Virus record (IMG/VR): IMGVR_UViG_3300037963_003349
Location: 1-50,035 of that record
DNA length: 50,035 nucleotides
Reading direction: 5' to 3' (one strand)
DNA from: a virus
Notes under the pieces: model-generated
The model's input: the letters and a program-made list of their open reading frames with translations, nothing else
The model's database searches: none
What the model was told of the DNA's origin: nothing
Shown here: piece by piece, positions 31,744-43,000 of the stretch
How the letters are laid out: each line of letters starts with the position of its first letter
Numbering within the stretch: position 1 is the stretch's first letter
Made by a program: the position numbers and the translations under genes

Positions 31744-32658
31744 ATGGCGCAAAAAAATCAACAGCAAGTAACAACTAAAACTATGCAACCACCAAAAGTA
31801 GATTTAAGTCGTCTTGCAATGGCAAAGCAAGTAGATACAGATCAAAAAGAATATCAAAAAGCCCAAGCAGATCTACAGAAAAAGCAGAAAAAAAGAGGTT
31901 GGTGGAAAGGTGGAGGGCAATTACTAGGTGGAGCAGGTGGTGGCTGGCTTGGTGGTCTTTTAGGCGCAGGTATTACAGGTGCATTGGCATTAACAGGCCC
32001 TGTTGGTTGGATGGTAGGAGCTGCAGCTACTGGACTAGGAGCAGGAGTAGGTTCGTATGCAGGAGGCAGAAAAGGAATTGAAGGTGGAGAACGATTTGAT
32101 AAAGGTGCTGATACCAGAAGAGTTCAATTAAGAGACCGTCCTCGAGTTTCAGGATATGGCCAATCTGCATTAGAGGGAGAAAAGAAAGCTTGGAATCAAG
32201 CAGAAAAATCTCAGCTAGTAAAATCGTCTTTAATCACAGGTGCAACTGCAGGTTTGGATAAATACTTTAAACTTGCAAAAGCAGGTAAATCTGCAGAAAT
32301 GGCAAGAACAGGTTTAAGTGCGGCACCAACAAAAACTCCTGAAATTCCACAAGAATTATTATCTGACTATCAAAGTAGTTGGGGTGATAAAGCTATGGAA
32401 AATTTGTTAACAGATAATCCTCAGTACATGGACTCATATGGACGCTTAGCAGATGGAACATTAGCAGGTGGATCATATGGAGGAATTCCTATGGAAGGAT
32501 TATCTGTAACACCCAATCAAGGCCTAATAGGTAGGACGACTTCTGCTATGGGAAATTACCAAGCTAGTATGCCTGGAAAAGGGATTGCTGATTGGCTTAA
32601 AGGTGATAAACAAATGAGTAATACTATGTTAAATCTTCTTGCTAGAAGAGGAGGGTAA
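31744..32658 (+). CDS. Putative ejection (internal virion) protein with glycine-zipper membrane segment
   Basis: A 304-residue protein with a basic coiled N terminus, then a Gly/Ala-rich hydrophobic block (GGQLLGGAGGGWLGGLLGAG and ALTGPVGWMVGAAATG, about residues 55-105) that can insert in membranes, then a helical part. This design, placed between tail proteins and the giant protein, suggests a pilot protein ejected with the DNA. Strong AGGAG upstream. Confidence 0.6.
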   Translation: MAQKNQQQVTTKTMQPPKVDLSRLAMAKQVDTDQKEYQKAQADLQKKQKKRGWWKGGGQLLGGAGGGWLGGLLGAGITGALALTGPVGWMVGAAATGLGAGVGSYAGGRKGIEGGERFDKGADTRRVQLRDRPRVSGYGQSALEGEKKAWNQAEKSQLVKSSLITGATAGLDKYFKLAKAGKSAEMARTGLSAAPTKTPEIPQELLSDYQSSWGDKAMENLLTDNPQYMDSYGRLADGTLAGGSYGGIPMEGLSVTPNQGLIGRTTSAMGNYQASMPGKGIADWLKGDKQMSNTMLNLLARRGG

Positions 32659-32663
32659 CAATA

Positions 32664-33239
32664 ATGGCTATGAGTTATGAAAATACAGGTGGGTCAGATC
32701 CAGGAGGCGGAGGCGGAACTGCAGGAAGCAGTACAGGTAGTACAGGCATGGGTGACTATGGTGCAACTGCACCAGCAGATTACGGTGGTGTCCAAGATTA
32801 TTTAGATCAAATGGGGGTAAACGTAGATGAAAGTCTTATGGGCTTTCTTCCTAGTACTCAAAGAGTAGATACTGCCTATAACAGAATGCTTGAAGATCAA
32901 GGTTATTTTGCAGATCAATTTGGTTTGCAAAGACAAGGCATGAGAACGCAAGGTATGAATCAAATGTCTCAGATGTTTGGAGGGCAAGGTTTGATGAGTG
33001 CCATGGGTGGTGGCTTTGGTGGAAAAAGCAGAGGTATTATGAAAAATATGGATCAAGTACGTTCTGCTTATTCACAAGATTTAGCAGGAGGTTTGCTTGA
33101 CTTTAATAGAGACATGCAACAATCTGCAAGAGGATACGAAGATGCACAAATGTCGTATCAAGATAGTTTGGTAGATCGTCTGATTCAGTTACAAGGAATG
33201 TACAAAGACGAAGATGAACCGTTAATAACATTTAGCTAG
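32664..33239 (+). CDS. Putative internal virion protein, glycine-rich
   Basis: The 191-residue protein starts with a Gly/Ser/Thr-rich disordered arm (about residues 8-35). The body is Met/Gln-rich and helical (YFADQFGLQRQGMRTQGMNQ and QMFGGQGLMSAMGGGFGG). GAGGAGGG upstream. Low-complexity Met/Gly/Gln composition fits ejection proteins; no family recognised. Confidence 0.55.
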   Translation: MAMSYENTGGSDPGGGGGTAGSSTGSTGMGDYGATAPADYGGVQDYLDQMGVNVDESLMGFLPSTQRVDTAYNRMLEDQGYFADQFGLQRQGMRTQGMNQMSQMFGGQGLMSAMGGGFGGKSRGIMKNMDQVRSAYSQDLAGGLLDFNRDMQQSARGYEDAQMSYQDSLVDRLIQLQGMYKDEDEPLITFS

Positions 33240-33248
33240 GAGTTACAT

Positions 33249-34031
33249 ATGGCTGATTATAAACCTACTTTTTTTGATCAATTAATCAATCTACTTCCAA
33301 GCCTTATTGCACCTACTTTGCAATATAAGGTAGCAAAAGATGGTCAAAAAGCACAAATGGATAGATTGAATGTTCAGTTACAAGCACAGAAAGATCTGGC
33401 AAAACAAAGCCAAGATTTTCAAATTAAAGAAAAAGCAATTGATCGTGATATAGCTTCTGTTAGAGCAGGCAATGAAATGGCATTTAAAAATTTACAACTT
33501 GCTCAACAAGCTTTAGATAGCACTAAAAGAATTGATGCTATAGAAAGAGGTCAGGATATATCAGCATATACTGCAGAGCAAGCTCAAAAACATGGATTGC
33601 TTAAACAAGATAAGTCTATTGAAGCAACTCGAATGCTACAAGAAGACATGCTTAAGTTAAGAAAAGAACTAGAAAAAGAAGGAAAGCTTGATTTAATATC
33701 TAAACAACCTGTTTCAGTATCTGATTTTTTAACAGGATCAGCGATGACAGAGCCTGAACAATTTTTTATTGATGAATCAGCAATGATTGAAGATTACAAA
33801 GGCATGAAAGAAGGTCTTAAAAAAGAAGTAAATAGAGTTGCTCAAATGAGTCCTCGAAATCAGCAAAGAATTGATGTCTTAAATGCTATTTACGATTTGC
33901 AAAGTTCTTTTGAAAATCCATACGTAAAAGATCAATGGTTTGATGATGCACAAAACAAACAAGTAGAAGGAATATTAAAAGATTTATATCAATGGTCTTC
34001 CTTACTTGAACCTAAATATTCAAAAAGATAA
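33249..34031 (+). CDS. Putative internal virion coiled-coil protein
   Basis: A 260-residue protein with a hydrophobic start (FFDQLINLLPSLIAPTLQYK) and long helices rich in Lys, Gln and Glu. It is coupled to the previous gene by 9 nt and AGGAG, and precedes the giant gene. The trio 31744-34031 probably forms the ejectosome with the giant protein (inference). Confidence 0.55.
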   Translation: MADYKPTFFDQLINLLPSLIAPTLQYKVAKDGQKAQMDRLNVQLQAQKDLAKQSQDFQIKEKAIDRDIASVRAGNEMAFKNLQLAQQALDSTKRIDAIERGQDISAYTAEQAQKHGLLKQDKSIEATRMLQEDMLKLRKELEKEGKLDLISKQPVSVSDFLTGSAMTEPEQFFIDESAMIEDYKGMKEGLKKEVNRVAQMSPRNQQRIDVLNAIYDLQSSFENPYVKDQWFDDAQNKQVEGILKDLYQWSSLLEPKYSKR

Positions 34032-34042
34032 TCTAATATATA

Positions 34043-37000
34043 ATGGATCGTTATGATTTATTGCAGTATATCAATGCATATAATTTGCAACCGTATGCAT
34101 TTGATGATGAATCTGTTGATGCTTTAAGTCAGTTAGCCAACGAATTCGAAGTCCCTTTTCAGCGTAATATTGAAGCTGAAGAGCAAAAACAGACAGGAGT
34201 TTTGGGGCAATTATTTGGCGGTATTCTTGAAGGAGCAATCCCACTTCCTTTCGATATGGCTAAAGATCCTGTTACATCCGCACAGCAAATATCCCGTAGC
34301 GTAGGTAGCTTAATTGGTTTTGTTCCTGGTATACTAGGAGGACCTCTCGCATGGGCAGGTAAAGGTGCATTAAAACTAGGAGCAAAAGGTGCATTAGCTA
34401 CAGGAGCTCAAAAAGTTGGATCACTTGGAAAAGGTATATCCTCAATAAAATCTGTACCTATGCGTGGAGCTGATTATTTACTTGGTAAAGAAGTAGGTGA
34501 AGGTGTTATAGCTAAATTAGGTTCAGCTGGTGCAACTGCAGATCGCTTTATGAAAGGCACAACGGTTGCAGGAGATATTGCCAAAGCAAGTGTACATTTA
34601 GGTACTGCTAGTTTAATAAGTGAGGTATGGGAAGGCCCTAGTGCTATGTTTGATAGCTTTGTACATGGTGCAGTAGCAGGGGGAGCGTTTGGTGCAATAG
34701 GAAACTATCAAAACCTTTTACAAAAAGCTACTGGTTCTAGTGGGCCTGTCTTACAAAAACTTGCTGAAAACAAGTTAATGGAAGGCACATTAAAAGCGAT
34801 GGTAGGTGCAGGGTTTCAAGGAGGTTTGGCAGCTTCCCATGATGCGCCAACTGCAGTAGTAATCTATGAATCTTTATTAGGTGGTTACTTTGGAGCTACT
34901 CATCCATCTGTTCAAGTAAGAACAGGAAGGGAATGGTTTACAAGATACAGCGCTGATCCTGCTAAGAAACAACATGAAATGTTAAAAGATCCTTCTTTTG
35001 AAAGCTTAGATCCTCAAGTAAAAAAAGTAGTAGAAGATTTGCATTTTCAAGATATAGGGGAAATGTATAATAGACATTTACAAGACACTCAAAATATAGA
35101 TTATTTTGATAGGTCTAGTGCTGCACAACTATTAAGAAATCAGTTTAAAGATAAAATATATGAAGAGTATTCTACCAAGAATAACATTGAAAGAAACAAG
35201 CTTACGGATAAAGAAAAAACAGAAGCGTTAAAAGAAGAAATAGAACCTACATTGCAAATCATGGAGATTATTCGTGAAGGCAATCAAATATCCGATGAAA
35301 TACTTCGTAAAAGCCCAAAAGATTTAACAGGAGAGACTAAAGAGGTTTATAAAAAACTAACTGAAGATGAAATTGCAAAAATAGAAAAAGGTGAATTTGA
35401 ACCTATATATAATTACCTAATCAGTAGAAACGATTTCTTTAAGACATGGACTACAGAGCAAAACGGTAAAGATGTTTTACGGATGGAAGAGCAGGTAGAA
35501 ATACAAGCTGAGTTAGACAGACAGCCTGTAGTAAGAAAATTTATAAACGATGTAAAGCCTCGTATTAAAGATAAAGATATATCCGATGTAGAAATTGCAG
35601 ACACTGTATTAAAATCGTTTAATAAGAACTATAAAAAAGAAGACGATAAAACTCAGTATCAAAGAAGAACAACAGAAAAACTATTAAGTGAAGAGCCAGA
35701 ACTAGCACACAGAATTATAGATAGACTATCAGAAACCTATCCAAATATTACAAGAGAGATATCGGAAAAAGTATTTGATATACATGGCAATGAAGTAGCA
35801 GGAAAAGCATTAGGGAATGCAGTAAAATGGAGCAAAAGCAAGGGTGCTTTGGATACTCCTCCACATGAATATGCTCATGTATATATTGATATGTTTGAAA
35901 GTTCTAGTGTCGTACAGGCAGGAATTCGTCAATTTGGAAGTAAGGAAGCCTTGGCTGATTTTCTAGGAAAAGATTATGTAAACAAAATACAAGATCAAGG
36001 TTTACGCTCAAGAGCAAAAGAATGGGTAAAACAGTTTTGGGCTGAAATGAAAAATTACTTTGGCTTGCTAAATGACGACAAAGAAATCACAAATATTCTA
36101 TCTAGAAGATTCTTTAGAGGAAAGCCTTCAGGAACTGCGGAACTAACTACAAGAAGTTTTGCAGAACAATCGTTACAACGATTTAATAGCGTTCCTGAGG
36201 ATATGCGATCCAATATAGTAAAAACAACTCTGAAATCTTTTGGTGCAATTAAAGATACAGAAACTCTTGTATTGAACGATTCTTTTTACAAAAGACTTGA
36301 AAATGCAGGAATTAAAAAAGCAGAAATAGATTTAATTAAGCATATGGCTGAAAGTGAGCAAATGCATCGAGTAAAAGCAGATGTATTTAAAACTCAAATG
36401 ATGCAGTATCTGTTTCCTATAAAAATTGTACGTTCAGAAACAACCGCTCCTGGAGAAATTGGTGTTCCTATGGAAGCAAGGGAAAGTGTACCAACATCAT
36501 TTTATAAAAGGTTATCTGTAGAAGGAGGAACTAATTACGGAGAATATCGCTTTGAAGTTCCTTTTGAAGTACTTAAAAGTCATCCTCGATTTGCAACAGA
36601 AAATATGGCAGGTTGGTTTAGAGGAGATGTATCTGCAAAAGAAGAATTTGCACCTACTAAGACTTTTCGTGTTCTTGAAATGCAGTCAGATTTATTTCAA
36701 AAGGGAAGAAAAACTGGTGACTATCTTCCCGAAGGAAAATCTGAAAAATTTGTAAAAATATCGCCAGATAATCCTGAAACTTTGAATTGGAAAGTAGGGG
36801 ATATAGTAGATCGATTTGGAAAAAAATACAAGGTTGCAGAAAGAAAACGGGTAGAATCTATGCTTGATCCACAAGAGCCATACATAGATCGATTTACATT
36901 GGAACCTGTAAAGTTAGACACAGATCATACAGCTTATTTAAAATCTTTGCAGAAAAACTGGCATGATTATTTTGCAAGAGCAATTCATCAATGGGCGGCA

Positions 37001-40000
37001 GAACAAGGATACGAAAAAGTACGATGGCCATCTGGAGAAACTGCGGCACGTGTTGAGGGGCATACGGTAATTTCTGAAAGGATAAAAAGTGATAAAGCAA
37101 GGTTAAAAGAAGCTACAAGTGAACTGACAAGGTTAAAGAAAAAAGAAAAAGAAGAAAAAGCTAAGATAAAAGGAAAATTACAAAAAATAGCATCAAAATT
37201 TGACAGTACTTTGATGTCTAAAACTCCTATGCAAATTAATCAACCTTCTAACTCAGAGGATCCTTTAGTTAGGATTTTAGAAAAAAAATATGGAGTAGAT
37301 ATAAATACCCTTTTTACTGGCAATACAGAATTTAAAATAACCAATTTAAAAAGTTTTAAAGAAGATTCGTTCCTTGAAACTCAATGGTATACTCCTTGGT
37401 TGGGTTCCAGAGCTTTGCCTTACACACGTTTTCTAGAAGGGATAGAAAAAGGCACTTATGGTATCTTTATTGATAATGGCAAACTACGATATACGCAATA
37501 TCCAAATAGATATCAATTTAAAGAACTGTCTAAAAAAGAAGCTTTTGAACTTTACAATCACCAAGAGAAAAAAAATATTGATGCTAGAGTAATGAGTGTT
37601 GAATCTCAAGTAAGAAGTATATTAAATGCAAAAAATGATTTAGAAAAAAACATACAACGGTTTAAAACAGAAGGTCTAGATAAGCTTGCTCCTATACAAA
37701 ATTTCTATCAAAATACAATGCGTAAGGTTTTGCAAAAGTCTCGTAAAAAGAATCTATCTTTAGAGAAAGATGAACATGGTAATTACTGGTTTGAAACCGA
37801 TATTACTGGACAAGATAAAATGCCAATTGTGCAATATCAAAGGATTGCAAAAGAACCTATTGATGGCTATGAAAAATTTAAGGACGACATATATAAAAAG
37901 TTAGACGTAGAACCTACTGCCAAAACAGATCGTGAATTACGTCAAGCATATGAACAATTCAGGCAGAATAAGAATCAAAGGCAATACGAGTTTAATCTAC
38001 AAACAGGAACCTTAAAAGAGACAGTAGAATACAACTCCCTAGGAGTACGAAAGCCTTTGTATCATCCCATGTTGCCACATGAACAAATGTATGGATATGA
38101 AGGCAAGTCGTATGTAATCAATGAAACGGTTGTAAATGGCAGAAGCTACAATCCTCTTGGAAAGATGTTTAAGAAAAGCCCTACAGGTGAATGGGAATAC
38201 AGATATGTAATGGAAAAGGGTGACTGGAATAGATTGCTGTTAAACATTCAAAAGAATGATAAAGACAGCTATATGTGGTTAAGTGAAAAGGACAAAGGAA
38301 AGTTAATTGTAAGACCTCTTCATCCTGAAACAAGAAAAACAAAAGTAAACAAGATTTTTAACAAAGAAGAGCTAGCAACACTGTATAGAGATAGAGGTGA
38401 ATTTTATAAGCTAGTTGGTGTCGAGACATCCAGTAAAGAAGTAAAAGACCAGTGGAAAAAATACCATGAAGAAATGGCAATTAGTAACAAGCTATACGAT
38501 CCTATTGGTGAATTTAAGAATGCATTAGAACTGGTAAAAAGATCTAGTGTAATGTCTTCTAAAGATTATGCTTTAGACCCTGCAAAGTTTCAGGATATTG
38601 CACCTGATGGTATTGATGTTATTATGGTAAACGACAGTAAGAGTGCAAAATATCTAGATAAGCCAGAAACGTACAAAGTTCAGGTAAAGGGTAAAGGTAA
38701 AAAGTTTTCAGAAGAAAAAATTTATGATAGTGATGTAGATGGCTATGTAGTACTGCATACTAAGTTGTTTAATAGGATAGTAGAGTCTATGGGTTTTGAT
38801 CCATCTACTTCCCATATTAAACCTACTATTGCCACAAAGATTGATGGCAGAATGTTTATTCTAAAAGGTGGCATTCATCCTTCACAGCAAGGTTTTGATA
38901 ATGCTATGGTAAATCCTAACAGCATGATTGTAATGACTTCTGCAGGAAAGGTTCATCCTGGAAAAGAGTATATAGGAAAAGTAGATAAAAATGGAGCTTA
39001 TCGTTTCTACAATGAAAATGCAAAAGGTGGATTGGACATACAGAAAAACCCTGAACGGTTTAAACTTCCTGTAGAAAAACTCCTCGTAAATTTTGGAGTA
39101 TATGGAGACAGTCATGCAGTGGATCCTGTTACTATTAAACGACAGTTTCACAGTGTGTTAAATGGTTTAAATATGGGGGGCAAATACAAAGCTGGATACG
39201 ATGCATTGATGGGAGAGTTTCGTAAAAGTTTTGATGGAGAAGCAGAGCAAAATGAAATGGTGCGTAGGATGTTGTCAAAGCCTACTATGGAAATTCCCAA
39301 AGAATTTGATATCAGCAAAATAGGACATAAGGAAATTGTAGATATTTTTAATCAGTCTCAATCAAACTCTCCGTTGTTAAAACTTTTGATGAAAGACATT
39401 ATTAAAGACTATAAAAATATAAAGCAAAGTGAAGAGATAACTGAGACCGATTTACTAGCAGCTACAAGCTACATTAATAGACTAGAAAAGCAATTAAAAG
39501 ACACAGGCTATAATGTTATTGCAGTACGCTATTTGGACGCAGGAAGTGAGAATTTTAACGATGCAGTACTCAGGTATATTAAAAACAAATACCTTACTCC
39601 ACGATGGGATTACAGTGCCTCATCCTGGGTAGCAGGAGTACATGGTTTATTTAAACATGCCTTAGAAGGGAAAGAAATCAAGAAAGACCATTTTATGCTT
39701 GGTCACAGTATGGGAGACATGAAACATGCCAAATATGGTACGCTCAAAGAAGCGTGGAAAGAGTATCAAAAAATCAAAGACTCCAAAAAGAAAAAAGACT
39801 TCAAGGAAGAACACTTACGGATAGCAATTATGCGTGTTCCAAGTCCTGATGTGAGTGGTACACGTGTATTGTATTTTGATGGGTTTGCCAAGAAAGGTAC
39901 AACGCCTGATTACGGAACGTATATGAGGCAGAAAGATCATTTTTATATTGATGGTGCAGACGTAGATGGAGACAAAGTATTCTTGTATCAGAATATGCCT

Positions 40001-43000
40001 AAAGAGTTTTTGGATGCAGTAAAAGCCAAAAAAGACAATCTTGAGCTTAATGGCATTATGAAACAAAATAAGGCTGAAGAATTTAATCCTGAATACGATT
40101 TAAGTGCATCCAATCCTGCTATGAAAAAATACATTAATAGCAAAGCAAGTCAGTATATGCCCAATGCTTTGTATCGTACAGGACGATCTTCTTTTGTAGG
40201 TAAAGATGGAATGGGGCAAGTGGTTACTGCAAAAGAATATTTAGGAATTGTATTTTCGGATATAATGAAAAAAGGTGGGGTTATTAACATTCCTTTGTTT
40301 GGTAGAGATAAAAAACAATATGCTGTATTAAAAGGAAGAATGGATCCAAATGACCTTACAAAAATGGATGGATATTTTACTCATGCAGTAGAAGCCTCTT
40401 CTCGTACAGCAGATTCTTCTACGTATTATGATTTAATAGATCCAAGGCAAATGCAGAATAAGTTATTAAAGAAAGGTATGCCTAATGCTAGACTTATTGC
40501 AGTAAAGAATGGAAAAGAAACAGGCAAATTATTATATGATTCTGTTAAGAAAAAACCTGTAGAACTAGAATACAGAATGTTACGTGATTCACGTGATTAT
40601 GGAGATTTATTTACTTTAAAGAATGCCATATATAATGGGAAAGATTTTGCAGGAAGAAAATACAAGCTTAGTGAAGTTCAAAAGTTTTTAAAAAAAGCAC
40701 AGGGTTTAGATAAAACTTTTCAATCTAGTCTTGCTTATTTATCTGCTAATATGGGTAGGGAAGGATATCAATTAAAAACAGATATATTGCGTTTTATGGA
40801 TTATAGAACCTACAATACATTGTTAGAGTCTGTAAACAAAGCAACAAAAAATAACCCTGCTATTAAAGAAGCTATCAAAAGAAATACAATGCTTATTAGG
40901 CCTGACTATGGCAAATACCGATCTAAAAGAGAAAATGTAACCGATCAAGAATTGGAACAGATTTTAAAGCTGAATGACGCTACAGACTTGCATAGTGTAC
41001 TTATGGTTACAAAAGCAGAAGAATTGCTTTCTAAAGATATGATGGCAAAAGGTATTAATAGAGATGAGATTAATCGTGTTACCATGGATATGGCATTAAA
41101 AGCAGTAGAACATAAGGATGCATTGGTAAAGGTAAGAAAACTAGGTTCTATCCATAAAAAGAATGTAAACGTCAATCAGCTTTCTGATGTAGAAAAAATA
41201 ATTCGTGATTACAAAAGAGAAATTAAAGACATAGCCAATCAATACGATATGCCATCAAATCGATTTACTGATTTTTATGAGATGTATATGTTGGGAAGTT
41301 TGTATCCACAAAGCAAACCATCTAAACAAGTAGAGATGGAAAATAAAGCTATGTTAGATACAGCTAGAGAGATTCAGAAGAGAAGAAAAACAAGTACAAA
41401 AAACTTGGATTACGAAATTTCTTACTTGCAAGAAAAAGTAGATAATCATAAAAAACATATTGATAAGACAAGCCAACATCGATATCCGTATGAATCCAAT
41501 GAGATATCCAATAAGAATAAAAAGATATTTATAAGCAGTTTTGGTAATACTTTTAATCTAATGCGAGGTAGAAAAGAAATCTTGCAGGAAGTAGCCAAAG
41601 AACCTGCAGTACAGCAAATTAAAGAAAGAGTAAAGGGTTCAGAAGAAGGACCAAAAACAGAGCAACAGAAAGATCAACAGCTTAAAGAAGATATTAATGA
41701 CTACCTACAACCCCAGGCGAACCTCTTTGATTTTAAAGTGGAAGGTAAAGTACAAGCTCCTGCAGATGTAAAGAAAGCAGCACGTGACATTGTAGATATT
41801 TTTAAACAGTTTGGAGAACATTCCCAACAGCATCTATCTGATATGTTTGTAGCAATGACAAATGCAAGGGATGGAGTGAGTTATGGCATTGAAAAAGCAA
41901 CCTTTAGAGACATCAAAGATTTTAGAAACTTTTTACAAGATCAATTGCATGCAGGTGCAAAAGATGGAAAGCCATCTATTCTTACTCAGTTTTTATTCCC
42001 TAGACGAATAGCAGAAAAACAATTTATACACGATTGGCAAACAGCAGAAACCATTAAAGGTCTTCCGTTTCGAGACATTAAAGGCAATTATGGATGGACA
42101 GATATACGTGTGCCATTGGGAACTATGAAAGGATTGCAGAACTCATTTCGTAACGTATACAATATGCAGAATAGCTCTATTAATTACGGTCAAGAAGAAA
42201 GAGATAAACATTTTTGGTGGCGTAAAGATATACTTGATTTACCTGATGGTGTAGCCAAAGCACAAGAGTTGCAAGACTTAGCAATGAAGCATTATTTACA
42301 AGATGCAGGACAAGGAATGCAATTGGAATATAACCAAGCACAATGGCAGAAAAGCAAGAAGGCATATGAAAAACTAAGCAAAAAAGAATTTACTATTGTA
42401 AGAAATAACAAACGTGTACAGGTATCAGGAAAAGAAATGATGGACATTGTAGCAGAGAGCAATGCCAGTTATTTAAAAGGTCTATATAATAAATGGGTTA
42501 AGTCAGGATTAGACTTTACTTTAATCGATCCTGATGCTGAATTGCAATTAACAGCAAATTATGATGCCTTTAATAAACAGAGTCCTTTATTAAAGTATAA
42601 TAAAACTACAGGTAAATCCAATGTAGAAACTTTGTTTAAAACTCTTATTGATCCTATAACGAAAGGAAAACAAAACTTTGATCGATTAATAGGTAAAGGT
42701 GGTTTTACAACAGAATTGCTATATCGTTTGCAGTATGAATATCAGTTGGAAAAATTTATAAGAGAAAACAAACCATCCAATCCTAAAAAGTTTCGTGAAG
42801 ATTACAGACAAACCAAATCTGAAATATTTGAAGAAGCAGATCAAGTAACCAAATATATACGAAGCAAAACTGCATTTGCAGGTGTAGGAGAAGTAAAAGA
42901 TAAATACTGGCCTCATATGTTTCATATGGATACGGTTTCAGGTAGAAAAGAAGCGGAAGCTTTTATGGAGCGCAAGCGAAATGAATTGCAGTTATCTTTA

